From Moraxella catarrhalis (GTDB lineage Bacteria > Pseudomonadota > Gammaproteobacteria > Pseudomonadales > Moraxellaceae): 64,000 nt of DNA. The notes beneath the pieces were generated by a model that was not told where the DNA came from, did not search any database, and saw nothing but the letters and a program-made list of their open reading frames with translations. Both the position numbers and the translations under genes were made by a program. The number at the start of each line of letters is the position of its first letter. The first letter of the stretch is position 1. The stretch is from assembly GCF_001656295.1 (NCBI RefSeq), contig NZ_LXHE01000002.1, positions 248,001 to 312,000 on the forward strand, read 5' to 3'. Positions 40,164-50,029 of this stretch are shown here, in pieces.

Positions 40164-40976
40164 ATGTTGCCAACGCGCCTTATTCAAAATCGTCACATCT
40201 TAACTGAACTTGGCATCACCATGTGGGCGCCAAGACATGCTGATGTGATGACTCTGCCGTCTTGGTCTGGTGCATCTATGGAGGGCGCTGATGTCAAAGA
40301 CTCTGATTTGCCGATGTCATCCATGCAGCCGCCTGCCCATCAGTCGCTATCGCCGAAGTCAGAAGTGCCGATACCACCGATCATACAAAGCTTGGATCCC
40401 CAACCAAAGATAGCCCTAACACCAGTTGGGCGCAGTCCAAAGCAGGTGAACGATACCCTACTCAAGACTCAACAAGCCAAAACATCGCAGCAGAAATCTC
40501 TACCGAATGATGTTCGTTTGGAGGCAGATCAGCTGGTTTCTGAATCTAAGCCGAAGGATAAGGTCCTTGAATATCATGTGAAAGTCATGATATATAGAAG
40601 CTGGATAATTATGGCTGATGTCGATGCTTTGGATACGGCAGGGCGTGAGCTTTGGCTGTCTTTGCATCAGTCACTGACTCGTCAGGCAAAGCAGCATCAG
40701 CTTGCATTAATCAGTAGACAATTCGACTATCCATTATTTGAGGATGATCCTGAAAGTGACTCTGTGTCTTTGGCAAATGTCAGTCTTAGAGGATTTATAT
40801 TTGGGTGCATGCGTGAATCTGGTCAGGTAAAATACCTTGCGCCTTTGACAACTTTGCCTGATTATCTGAATTTAGAGAGCATTCAAAATTTGACGCTTAT
40901 TAGCGACCATCATATCAGCCAAATGCTGCTAGATGGCACGGCAAAAAAAGCATTTTGGCAAGCGCTGCATCGCTGA
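40164..40976 (+). CDS. Hypothetical protein, possibly DNA polymerase III psi subunit (HolD-like)
   Basis: A 270-aa protein with no firm family. The N-terminal LIQNRHILTELGITMWAPR resembles the clamp-loader contact peptide at the start of HolD (psi), and the C-terminal HISQMLLDGTAKKAFWQALHR resembles the end of psi proteins. Between them lies a long low-complexity linker (about residues 40-130, rich in Pro, Ser and Gln) and a globular part with strands (KVMIYRSWIIMADVDALDTAGRELWLSLHQSL). HolD is small and very divergent, so this is a suggestion only. It starts 29 bp after the M15-like gene and may be cotranscribed with it. Confidence 0.5.
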   Translation: MLPTRLIQNRHILTELGITMWAPRHADVMTLPSWSGASMEGADVKDSDLPMSSMQPPAHQSLSPKSEVPIPPIIQSLDPQPKIALTPVGRSPKQVNDTLLKTQQAKTSQQKSLPNDVRLEADQLVSESKPKDKVLEYHVKVMIYRSWIIMADVDALDTAGRELWLSLHQSLTRQAKQHQLALISRQFDYPLFEDDPESDSVSLANVSLRGFIFGCMRESGQVKYLAPLTTLPDYLNLESIQNLTLISDHHISQMLLDGTAKKAFWQALHR

Positions 40977-41009
40977 ATGATGAATTTGATGAATAGTTTT
41001 AGCGCTATA

Positions 41010-41044
41010 AAATAGACCAATCAATGCCGAATTGGTCTATTTTA
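41010..41044. terminator. Bidirectional terminator after the HolD-like gene
   Basis: The arms AAATAGACCAAT and ATTGGTCTATTT pair perfectly over 12 bp, between convergent genes. Confidence 0.8.
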
Positions 41045-41073
41045 GGCGACTAATCTGAGAAAATCAGAATATT

Positions 41074-41769
41074 TTAATGGCAAGGCTTTTTGAAAATGCC
41101 GCCGCAGTCTAGCTCACCTTGCTTGATAGGTATTTGCTCGCCGTGGGCATGGAGTGATGAGGTATCAAGAGCCTGACCGATCTTGGGCTTGCCATACATC
41201 AAAGCACCAACCCACATCGCGACATACATCAAAAGCTCGCTGCCTTCTTCGACAATGATACCCAAATCGCCCAAATTCAGCCATGCGTGCTCGCCAATAT
41301 ATTTTAGCAATAATAAAACAATGCCAGATAGAATCATCAGTCTAAAGCTTGCGCCTTTTGGGATCCATCTCTGAGCTTTGCCTTTGATCAGATAATTAAG
41401 CGCTGTCAGACCGATCGCGCCCATAACAAAATGCGTATAAGTGCGATTGCTGATACCAAACCAAATCGCATCAACAGGATATAAAACTCCGCGCAGCATA
41501 TTGGTTTCGCGGATGACAAGCAATAAAAATACCATACCCACCCCAAGCCACAACTACTGATCCATCTGACTCAAGCGATTGCCAGACAGATAAAACGAGC
41601 AAAGAGTTGCCAAAATCAGCAGCAGGCATTGTAGATTTTCAATTAGCTGATATTCATCAAACTAAATTCTTGGCAAATAGGGCGCAAACGGTACAGACAG
41701 CACCGCCGCGTACAACAACAAAACCCAAAACCACCCATCAGTACTCATGTGTTTATGTCTAAAAATCAT
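41074..41769 (-). pseudogene. Broken membrane protein gene with two in-frame TAG codons
   Basis: One continuous reading frame of 232 codons begins at the ATG 41769-41767 (MIFRHKHMSTDGWFWVLLLYAAVLS). It is interrupted by TAG at 41664-41662 (after LPRI) and TAG at 41556-41554 (after QMDQ). Past the second stop it continues for 159 codons with several hydrophobic helices and a hydrophilic tail ending IFKKPCH. There is no frameshift. The intact form would be a multi-pass membrane protein of about 231 aa. I do not recognise the family. The 159-codon downstream part might be annotated alone, but it would lack the first two helices. Confidence 0.75.
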
Positions 41770-42154
41770 CTTAAAATCCTTACTGCATAATCATAGTGCT
41801 GATAATTGGCTTGCGCATCTTATACATTGTGCAGTCTGATCGCTGTATTTTTGCTGGTCTAGACTTTAAATAATCAGTCATCGACTGGTAACTTAAGCAG
41901 CGTGAAATTTTAACATAATTGTCATAATTTAATAGTGCGAAAATGCCTACAAAAATAGAAAATGATTTTGCAAATTTGTCAGTTAAATGAAAAGCTACCA
42001 AGCTTTGGTCTTGTCATCCTAAGCGATTACTTATAAAAAATGATGAAGCCTTATTTAAGGATATTTACTGATGAAATGTTTAAATACCGTCAAATGCCAT
42101 AAATTTTCATGATATACTATGATGATTTATGGCGTCTTTTTTAAGGATAATAAT
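41770..42154. other. Intergenic region upstream of serC
   Basis: No gene seen. A TATACT at 42113-42118 could be the serC -10 box, but no good -35 sits at the right distance. AAGGA, 10 bp before the serC ATG, is the ribosome binding site. Confidence 0.5.
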
Positions 42155-43246
42155 ATGACTCGTTTTGCAAATTTTTGTGCTGGTCCTGCCACCATGCCAA
42201 CCGCTGTCCTTGAGCGTGCTCAAGCTGAGATGCTTGATTGGCAAGGTCTTGGTGCATCGGTGATGGAGGTTAGCCATCGCAGTACAGATTATATTGAGAT
42301 GGCTCAAAAAGCCGAAGCTGATTTGAGACAGCTCATGGGTATCAGCGATGAGTATGCTGTGCTGTTTTTGCAAGGCGGAGCATCACTGCAATTTTCAGCA
42401 ATCCCCCTAAATCTGATGAACGGCGGGACGGCGGATTATCTTGAGACGGGCACATGGTCAAATAAAGCCTATAAAGAAGCCAAGCGCTATGAGTCATTGG
42501 GTCTTGGTCAAGTTAACTTGGTCGCAACAGGCAGCGAAACCCAGTTTAGCGATGTGCCAGATCCAAGCACTTGGCAGCTCACCGAAGGTGCAAGCTATTT
42601 TCATTATTGCCCAAATGAGACCATTCATGGTGTTCAGATGTTTGATGTGCCGACAGTTGAGGCGCCCATCGTAGCGGATATGTCATCGTGTATTTTATCT
42701 GAGCCGATTTCGGTAGATAAATTTGGTGTCATCTATGCAGGCGCCCAAAAAAACATCGGTCCAGCAGGCTTGACTTTGGTCATCATTCGTAAAGATTTGC
42801 TAGATCAAGCCAGCGCATGGTGTCCGATAGTGATGAATTATAAAAATCAGCATGCCAATGACTCTATGCTTAATACGCCATCGACGTACGCCTGGTATTT
42901 ATCAGGTCTGGTGTTTGAGTGGCTGCTTGAGCAAGGCGGTGTCGAAGCGATCGCTAAAGTCAATCGCGCTAAGGCTGATGCTCTGTATGCCGCCATCGAT
43001 GGCAGCGATTTTTATGATAATAAAGTCAATCCAAAATATCGCTCAATCATGAATGTACCGTTTCATTTGGCGGATGACAGTTTGGATAAGCTGTTTTTGG
43101 AAGAATCCAAAAAAGCAGGCTTGTTAAACTTAAAAGGTCATCGTGCGGTGGGCGGGATGCGTGCCAGCATTTATAACGCCATCACACTGGAGCAAGTTCA
43201 GTCACTGACGGCATTTATGGCAGAGTTTGAGCGTAAGCACGGCTGA
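42155..43246 (+). CDS. serC: Phosphoserine aminotransferase
   Basis: SerC converts 3-phosphohydroxypyruvate and glutamate to phosphoserine and 2-oxoglutarate, and also serves pyridoxal phosphate synthesis. The N-terminal NFCAGPATMPTAVLERAQAEML and EVSHRSTDYIEMAQKAE are diagnostic. The PLP lysine lies in YAGAQKNIGPAGLTLVI. The ATG at 42155 (MTRFANFCAGPA) has an AAGGA site and gives the normal 363-aa length; an upstream in-frame ATG at 42119 adds 12 atypical residues. Confidence 0.96.
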   Translation: MTRFANFCAGPATMPTAVLERAQAEMLDWQGLGASVMEVSHRSTDYIEMAQKAEADLRQLMGISDEYAVLFLQGGASLQFSAIPLNLMNGGTADYLETGTWSNKAYKEAKRYESLGLGQVNLVATGSETQFSDVPDPSTWQLTEGASYFHYCPNETIHGVQMFDVPTVEAPIVADMSSCILSEPISVDKFGVIYAGAQKNIGPAGLTLVIIRKDLLDQASAWCPIVMNYKNQHANDSMLNTPSTYAWYLSGLVFEWLLEQGGVEAIAKVNRAKADALYAAIDGSDFYDNKVNPKYRSIMNVPFHLADDSLDKLFLEESKKAGLLNLKGHRAVGGMRASIYNAITLEQVQSLTAFMAEFERKHG

Positions 43247-43252
43247 TCATTG

Positions 43253-45201
43253 ATGTGCTTGGCTTTTAGAGTTTGGCAAAAACCACGAATCGCATGGCTT
43301 GGTTCGTGGTTTTTGGTATTCATGGCGGCTTTATATGGCTGTGGCTACCACGATGATCATTCTTCTAATCATAAAACCAACCAGTCGGTATCTCAAGATA
43401 CGGATACCAAATCATCAAACGCCCAACCAGGATTTTTAAATACGCTTGATCCTGCGCCGCTTAGTCAGGCTCGGCGCGACAGTCATTTAACCGATCGGCT
43501 GCAGACTCAGACAGTTTTGGCGTTTAATAATAGTGCCCAATATGCTCATCTTAAGCATCTACCCTACGCCAATCCTCATGCACCCAAAGGCGGCACACTG
43601 TCGATGGCAGCGATCGGCATGTTTAATAGTCTAAATAGTTTCATTGATCAAGGTGTGCCAGCGGCGGGCACTTTTTATTTGTACGACACCTTGATGGCAG
43701 GATCGCTTGATGAAGCTTTTGTGCTGTATCCACAGCTGGCTGACAAGGTGAGCTTTGATCCAAATGATCGCAGCTGGATTATTTATCACATTCATCCAGA
43801 CGCCAGATTTTGGGATGATAGTGCAGTGACGGCTCATGATGTGCAAGCGACTTATCAAGCCATCTTATCAAAAGGCTTGATGTCTTGGCGGGCGTTTTTG
43901 TCAGGCATTGAGGCGATCGAGGTGCTAGACACTCATCAGGTTAAATTTTACTTTACGCCCTCGGCGTCGACTGACTTGGGGGCGACGGTCGGTTTGATGC
44001 CAGTATTTGCGCGTGATGATATCATTCAAAATTTTGATAAAATCAGCTTAACGCCGCTCATGGGCAGCGGTCCTTAGCGCCTAGACCGCGTAGAGCCTTC
44101 ACGCCGCATCCGCTATATCAAAGACTCGTCATATTGGGGGCAAGATATCATGGTCAATCAAGGGCGATTTAATTTTGATGCCATTGAATATGTGTATTTC
44201 GCTGATGAAGCGATCGCCTTTGAAGGCTTTAAATCAGGAGTTTATCGCTTTCGTATCGAAAATGATATCAAGCGTTGGGCGACTTTTGAGCCAAACGCTG
44301 CTCATGGGATTTTAAAAGCCGCTATCCCAAATGATAATCCCGTGCTGATGCAGGGCTTGGTGATGAATCTTAGAAAGCCGCTATTTCAAGACATTCGCGT
44401 GCGCCGCGCGTTGAATTTGGCGTTTGATTTTGAATGGACGAATGCACAGCTTTTATACGGCGAGTATGAGTGATTAAACAGCTATTTTTTTGGCTCTGAA
44501 ATCCAAGCCAAAGGTCAGCCCGATGGGATGGAGCGCCAAATTTTATCCAGCTTACCCTTAAATGATGATGAAAAATCCGCGCTAATTGGCGTACCAAAAC
44601 AGCCCATCTCCGCCTACGATGGCATCAATCGCAGCAATTTATTAAAAGCCAAAGCGCTGCTTGAGCAGGCAGGATTTGGTTATCGGCAAGGTCATCTGAT
44701 CGATCCGTCAGGAAAGCCTGTGCGTATCGAGATTTTATTGGTGGATGATCAGTATGAAGCCATTATTTTGCCGTATATTACTCATCTTAAGCGGCTGGGC
44801 ATTCAAGCCAGCTTGCGACGCGTGGATAATGCCAGTTATATTCATCGTAAGCGGCATTATGATTTTGATATGATCATTGATCGGTTTATGCAGGGCAATG
44901 CTCCAGGGGCGGAGCAGGCATATCTGTGGGGTAGCGCGTCCGCTGATGAAATCGGCAATCAAAACACCATCGGTATAAAAAGTGCCGCCATTGATCAGCT
45001 GATCGATCGGCTGACCCAAGCGGACACTCGGGCGGATATCGTGCGCCATGCCAGAGTGCTCGATCGGCTGCTGCTGGCGGGGGGTATATGATCCCTTGGT
45101 ATGGCAAAACAACCACTGATGTGATGTATTATAATAACTATCATCATCCTGACCGTCTGCCCAGTAGCAGCATCGGTTTGGATTATTGGTGGTATGAATA
45201 A
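43253..45201 (+). pseudogene. yejA: yejA-type peptide-binding protein, decayed
   Basis: A periplasmic binding protein of the YejA branch of the OppA superfamily. Family blocks are clear: YANPHAPKGGTLSMAAIGMF, GTFYLYDTLMAGSLDEAF, and RVRRALNLAFDFEWTNAQLLYGEYE. The frame is broken by TAG at 44075-44077 (a tyrosine is expected in GSGPYRLDRVEPS), by TGA at 44471-44473 (before LNSYFFGSE), and by a frameshift at a run of six G at 45079-45084. After the run the end of the protein (MIPWYGKTTTDVMYYNNYHH...) continues in another frame. The signal peptide and lipobox-like ALYGC survive. It is the first gene of a ruined yejABEF importer. Confidence 0.88.
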
Positions 45202-45237
45202 TTTTCAATAAAATTTTTTGAATAAAGTAAAGGTGTA

Positions 45238-46032
45238 ATGATGAAAAATTATCAGATTCAAGCGGTATCAGCTTTTGAGGATAATTATATTTGGCTGATT
45301 CATGATGACACCCAAGCGATCATCATCGATCCAGGCAGCAGCCAAGAAGTGCTTGATTATTTGAACAGGCATCAGCTGATAGCCAGTGCCATTTTGGTGA
45401 CGCATCATCATGATGATCATACAGGCGGCGTGCGTAAGATTTTGAATGTTTATAAAGACTGTGCTTTGTATGCGCATGAAGATCACGGCTTTAAAGAGTT
45501 GTCTTTTGTCAATTTGGTGGATGAAGGTGATGAAGTTGGCGTGATTGGTCTGACCTTTAAAGTTTGGCGCACCGCAGGGCATACAGACAGTCATTTAAGC
45601 TATGTGGCGGATATTGACCAAAAAACGCGTGTATTTTGTGGTGATACGCTGTTTAGTGCAGGTTGCGGGCGAGTGTTCACAGGTACGATGGCGCAGCTGT
45701 TTGAGAGTATGCGCAGGTTTAATGAGATGGACGATGGGGTGGTTTTTTATCCTGCGCATGAATATACGCTATCAAATCTTAAGTTTGCTCAGAGTGTGGC
45801 GACAGATGATGCTCAGCCGATGATCGATCAGGTGACCCAAGCAGTCAAAGCCTTGCGTCAAGCAGGTAAAATATCTTTGCCTGTGACCCTTGAGCACGAA
45901 CGGAAAATCAATGTGTTTTTGCAAGCGTGCGATGCCCAAAAAGCCAAAGAATTTGCTGCCAAGCATCATTTGGCACAAGATACTGCGCTGTCGGTATTTA
46001 CATGGCTGCGCGAAAAGAAAAACAATTTTTAA
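45238..46032 (+). CDS. gloB: Hydroxyacylglutathione hydrolase (glyoxalase II)
   Basis: GloB hydrolyses S-D-lactoylglutathione to lactate and glutathione in methylglyoxal detoxification. It is a metallo-beta-lactamase-fold enzyme with the di-metal motif THHHDDH (H56, H58, D60, H61 counting from 45238). The later HTDSHLSYV, GDTLFSAGCGR and PAHEYTLSN blocks are conserved too. Start may be 45238 or the next codon, 45241; AAAGG lies just upstream. It is intact although it sits between the broken yejA and yejB. Confidence 0.95.
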   Translation: MMKNYQIQAVSAFEDNYIWLIHDDTQAIIIDPGSSQEVLDYLNRHQLIASAILVTHHHDDHTGGVRKILNVYKDCALYAHEDHGFKELSFVNLVDEGDEVGVIGLTFKVWRTAGHTDSHLSYVADIDQKTRVFCGDTLFSAGCGRVFTGTMAQLFESMRRFNEMDDGVVFYPAHEYTLSNLKFAQSVATDDAQPMIDQVTQAVKALRQAGKISLPVTLEHERKINVFLQACDAQKAKEFAAKHHLAQDTALSVFTWLREKKNNF

Positions 46033-46073
46033 TCAGTGATGAATGATAAAATCATCACCCCAAGGGTCGGTTT

Positions 46074-46631
46074 ATGAGTTTGATTGTGCTGATCATTTGG
46101 GCATTGAGTATGTCGCTGGATGCATTCTCTGTGGCGATTGCCAAAGGCGTGGCAACTCGTGATATGACGTTCGCCAAAGCGCTGCGTCAAGGATTGGTCT
46201 TTGGCTTGGTAGAGGCGGTTGCGCCCATTCTAGGCTGGGTGATGGGTCGTCTGGCGCAACAATGGATACAAAGTGTCGATCACTGGATCGGATTTATTTT
46301 ATTGTTCGCTTTGGGTGTGCGCTGTATTTATGAAGGGCTGACGGGCGAACCAAGCGCTGAGTCTTCATCACAAACCGGCATTTGGCTGTTCGTCACCGCC
46401 ATCGCCACTAGTATTGATGCAACCGTGGCCGGTGTTTCGCTTGCCTTTTTGGAGGTGAATATCTGGCTGGCTGCGGCATTGATTGGCGCTGCAACGACTA
46501 TCATGGCGACACTGGGACTTACTTTGGGGCAGCGACTTGGTGCACATTTTGGTAATCGCGCAATGATCTTGGGCGGGCTGATGCTGATCGCCATTGGTAC
46601 TTATATTCTTTACAGTCATTTGACGGGGTGA
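46074..46631 (+). CDS. mntP: Manganese efflux pump MntP
   Basis: A 185-aa inner-membrane protein with about six helices that exports Mn2+. The typical repeats MSLDAFSVAIAKG and TSIDATVAGVSLAFL, each with an aspartate in the membrane, are present. It lies 41 bp after gloB and ends three bases before the yejB start, so gloB, mntP and the yej remnants may share a transcript. No yybP-type manganese riboswitch is evident in the short gap upstream. Confidence 0.93.
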   Translation: MSLIVLIIWALSMSLDAFSVAIAKGVATRDMTFAKALRQGLVFGLVEAVAPILGWVMGRLAQQWIQSVDHWIGFILLFALGVRCIYEGLTGEPSAESSSQTGIWLFVTAIATSIDATVAGVSLAFLEVNIWLAAALIGAATTIMATLGLTLGQRLGAHFGNRAMILGGLMLIAIGTYILYSHLTG

Positions 46632-46633
46632 TA

Positions 46634-47611
46634 ATGCGTTATGTCCTAAAGCGTTTGGCGCTGATGCTGCCGACCTTGTTTGTGATCTTATGTATCAATT
46701 TTATCATGGTTCAGATGGTGCCCGGTGGACCGGTGGAATATCAACTGACCAAAATCCAAAATGAACAACAAGCTTTAGCTGCTCAGGGCTTTGCGCTTGC
46801 CAATATCAACCATCAAGGGGCGAGCGGTCTATCACCGCAGATGCTTGCAGATCTGAACGCTCGCTTTGGCTATGATTTACCTTTGATCGAGCGTTTTTGG
46901 CTGATGATGTCAAATTTTGCTTACTTTGATTTGGGCGAGTCTTTTTTTTCAGGGCAGGGCGGTGATTGAGCTGATTATAGAAAAAATGCCAATCACGATT
47001 TTATTGGGAGTTTTGAGCCTGATAGTGATGTATGGTTTTGGAATTGTGATTGGGCTGTACAAGGTGCGCCATCATCGGTCGTTGCGCGATTCTGTGTTGA
47101 CGGCGGTTTTGGCGGTGCTACATGCTTTGCCGGTATTTATGCTTGCGGTGCTTTTGCTGGTTTTATTGGCTGGTTCGAGCGGTTAGCAAATTTTCCTCAT
47201 TCAAGGCGTGGTTTCCCCAAATTTTGAGCAGCTTGGCTGGATTGACAAAATCAAAGATTTGCTTTGGCATCTAAGCTTACCAGTACTTGCTGGTAGTCTT
47301 GGTTCTATTGCTGGCATTGCTTATTTGACCAAATTTAGTGTGATGGTAGAGCTCGATAAGCCATGCTGCCCGTGATGTCGCATTTGCCGACGGCGGTAGT
47401 GGGTGTGCTGTTTTCGGGGAATTTTTTGATTGAAATTATTTTTGGTATTGATGACATTGGGCATTTGGGTTATGAGGCGGTGATGCAGCGAGATTATCCA
47501 TTGATGTTTGGTATTTTATACCTCTTTACGCTCATCTCAATGGTGGTGCAGCTCATCTTTGATGTGCTGTATCGCATGATTGATCCTAGAGTGGACTTTG
47601 AGGCTGTCTGA
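46634..47611 (+). pseudogene. yejB: yejB-type permease, decayed
   Basis: The first peptide-transporter permease of the set. The N-terminus MRYVLKRLALMLPTLFVILC and MVPGGPVEYQL are typical YejB. Lesions: a frameshift close to a run of eight T in FDLGESFF (about 46941-46965), a TAG at about 47184-47186 (AGSSG stop), and a deletion near 47365 that removes part of the conserved cytoplasmic loop and shifts frame. The end (FSGNFLIEIIFGIDDIGHLGYEAVMQRDYP ... DPRVDFEAV) matches YejB. It cannot make a working permease. Confidence 0.85.
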
Positions 47612-48623
47612 TGTATCATTTGCCAAATGATTTACCCACAAAAAATCAGCCAATCAGCCGAATCGCAGTCATTTGGCGAAAGTTGTGTGCTCAGAAGCTT
47701 GGCTTTGGTTTCTTTGTGTTTATTTGTGCTGATTTTGATTGTATCACTATGCACCCCGCTGATTGCCAATGATAAGCCGCTGTATGTGCATTATCAAGGT
47801 GAGCATTTGTTGCCCATGTTGCAGGCGTATCCTGAGACAAGATTTGAGGGCGACTTTGAAACGCCGACCAATTACCATGATCCTGCAGTATTAAAATTAA
47901 TCCATCAAAATGGCGATCTGTGGATGCCTCTCATAAAGTACGGTGAGCAGACATTGCGCATCCATTGGGAACAGATCAAGTGGGGCGAGATGTACTGGCA
48001 CGACTACTTTATGCGCTGCGTATATCGCTGATATTTGGCATGGGGCTGTCTTTGATTGGCAGTATTTTGGGGTGCTTGCAGGCTTATTGATGGGTTATTT
48101 TGGTGGGCTAACCGATTTATTTGGCCAAAGACTCATTGAGATTTGGATTGGTCTGCCGCAGCTGTTTGTCATGATCATTTTGGCAAGTATCTTTGAGCCT
48201 TCATTGACGGTGCTATTTTTATTGCTGCTAAGCTTTGGTTGGCTGTCGCTGGTTTCGCTGACTCGGGTGCATTTTTTGCAGTCACGAAGATTGGATTATG
48301 TGCTCACCGCCCAAAATTTGGGTGTTCCTGCGTGGGTGATTATTTATAGGCGCATTTTATAGGCACATTTTACCCAGTACATTTTTACTGGTGCTATCAC
48401 AACTGCCTTTTGTGGGGGTGGCTAATATTTCTGCCCTAACCACCCTTGATTTTTTGGGATGGGATTGCCGATGGGCTTGGTAAGCCTTGGCGAGCTTTTG
48501 GCACAAGGCAAAAACCATCTGGACGCACCGCATTTGGTTTTGTCGGGTTTTATTGCTTTGGCAGTGGTTTTGTCGCTATTAATTTTTATTGGGGAAGGCT
48601 TAAGAAATGCACTTGACAGATGA
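47611..48623 (+). pseudogene. yejE: yejE-type permease, decayed
   Basis: The second permease. The start overlaps the yejB stop (TGATG). Recognisable blocks are ANDKPLYVHYQGEHLLPML and YPETRFEGDFETPTNYHDP, then in other frames GYFGGLTDLFGQRLIEIWIGLPQLFVMIILAS, LDYVLTAQNLGVPAWVIIYRRIL, and SLGELLAQGKNHLDAPHLVLSGFIALA. These are in at least three frames, with a deletion after the periplasmic loop at about 47990-48030 and another near 48360. Non-functional. Confidence 0.83.
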
Positions 48624-49317
48624 GCAAAACCCAAATGATCTGCCTATTTTGGTGCTTCAAGATTATCACTTAAGCTTAGGCGATCGTGTGCTGATCAGTG
48701 GCTTGACAGTGACGCTGTCGGCTGGCGAAATCTTGGGCGTCGTCGGTCGTTCAGGTGTCGGCAAAAGCACTGTAATGCTGTCGCTGCTGGGGCTGCTGCC
48801 GTCTGATTTTCAAGCTAAGGCAAGGCTTGCCGTCTTAGAGAATCAGCCAATTTTGCTATCCAAACAAGGTGATGAAACGGCCTTTTTGCCCATTCGTGGT
48901 CAAGGGATTGGCTATATTTTTCAGGAACCCAAAGCGGCATTTAACCCAATTCATACGATCGCAAAGCACTTTGATGTTGTCTTAAGCCGGCTTAATACCC
49001 CCAAAAAATCGCGCAAATCTGTGATGATTGAGCTGCTTGAACAATGTCAGCTGCCAAAACAGGTACTTAAGTGCTATTCCGATCAGCTCTCAGGGGGTGA
49101 GTGTCAGCGAGTGTGCTTGGTGCGTGCATTACTTGCCAAGCCTTCGGTGCTGATCTTAGATGAGCCGACAGCGATGTTAGACCGTATCGTCATCGCTCAG
49201 CTGCTCAAGCTACTTAGGCGCATCAATCAAACTTATCATACATCTATGATGATAATTAGCCATGATGAATCTGTCCAAAGCGCGATATGCCACCGCATCA
49301 TTGAGATGATAGACTAA
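48607..49317 (+). CDS. yejF-type ATPase, half length
   Basis: A 236-aa ABC ATPase with Walker A (VGRSGVGKST), Q-loop (YIFQEPKAAFNPIHTI), signature LSGGECQRVCLVR, Walker B VLILDEPTAMLD and H-loop SHDES. The open reading frame is intact. Usual YejF has two fused ATPase domains (about 530 aa); here there is only one, so this is either the remnant of an internal deletion or a half-size protein. Since its permeases and binding protein are broken, it is probably a non-functional leftover. Confidence 0.7.
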   Translation: MHLTDEQNPNDLPILVLQDYHLSLGDRVLISGLTVTLSAGEILGVVGRSGVGKSTVMLSLLGLLPSDFQAKARLAVLENQPILLSKQGDETAFLPIRGQGIGYIFQEPKAAFNPIHTIAKHFDVVLSRLNTPKKSRKSVMIELLEQCQLPKQVLKCYSDQLSGGECQRVCLVRALLAKPSVLILDEPTAMLDRIVIAQLLKLLRRINQTYHTSMMIISHDESVQSAICHRIIEMID

Positions 49318-49357
49318 CGATAATTGATTTAGATAATTGATTTAAATTTAGATCATA

Positions 49358-49834
49358 TTAAACGGCAGAACGATGAAACACCTCCCTTAAAACAAAACTG
49401 GTATGTAGCTGGCTTACGCCCTCAATTTTACTGAGCCGATGTAATAAAAACTCTTCATAATGACGCATGTCTTTGACCAATACTTTCAGTAAATAATCTT
49501 CACTGCGTCCTGTCACGACGCTACAACTGACCACCTCGTCAAAATTTTGGATTTGGCTTTCAAATTCATAAAATCGCTCAGCGGTATGCTTATCCATACT
49601 CACCGCAACATAGACCGATAAAGTGTAGCCAAGTGCCGTAGGATTGGTAGCAGCGTGATAGCCTGTGATGACACCATCATCCTCAAGGCGTCTGATTCGG
49701 CGGATGGTGGGCGTGGGCGATAGATTAATCTGTTCGCTAATCTCTGCGATGGATAATCGAGCATCATCGGTCAGTATACGCAGTATTTTTTGATCGGTTG
49801 TATCTAAGGCGGTCTGTTTGGTGATATGGCTCAT
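49358..49834 (-). CDS. Lrp/AsnC family transcriptional regulator
   Basis: A 158-aa DNA-binding regulator. The N-terminal helix-turn-helix (ILRILTDDARLSIAEISEQINLSPTPTIRRIRRLEDDGVITGY) is followed by the RAM ligand-binding domain (VYVAVSMDKHTAERFYEFE... VVTGRSEDYLLKVLV). Members sense amino acids. It is divergent from leuA, 195 bp away, so control of leucine synthesis is plausible but not shown. Confidence 0.9.
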   Translation of the reverse strand: MSHITKQTALDTTDQKILRILTDDARLSIAEISEQINLSPTPTIRRIRRLEDDGVITGYHAATNPTALGYTLSVYVAVSMDKHTAERFYEFESQIQNFDEVVSCSVVTGRSEDYLLKVLVKDMRHYEEFLLHRLSKIEGVSQLHTSFVLREVFHRSAV

Positions 49835-50029
49835 ATGGATTATCCAAAGATAGCGATGAAATAATGGTTATTTTTACTATATATTAGCATATTTTTAGCA
49901 AAATCATCTAAAATATCTTGTAATAAATATCAAAATAAGTAAAAATTACTATACGATATTTGATACAATTAAGCCATCAAAATCGTTACTATTCAATATC
50001 TAAAAGTCAATAAACTTTTTGGAGCTTTT

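Noticed and set aside
45079-45084. Run of six G in yejA as a phase-variation switch
   Set aside because: The gene has two other upstream nonsense codons, so changing the run cannot restore it.
43253-49317. Stop-codon recoding as an explanation for in-frame TAG and TGA
   Set aside because: TAG and TGA both end intact genes in the window, and the same locus also has frameshifts and deletions, so decay is simpler.
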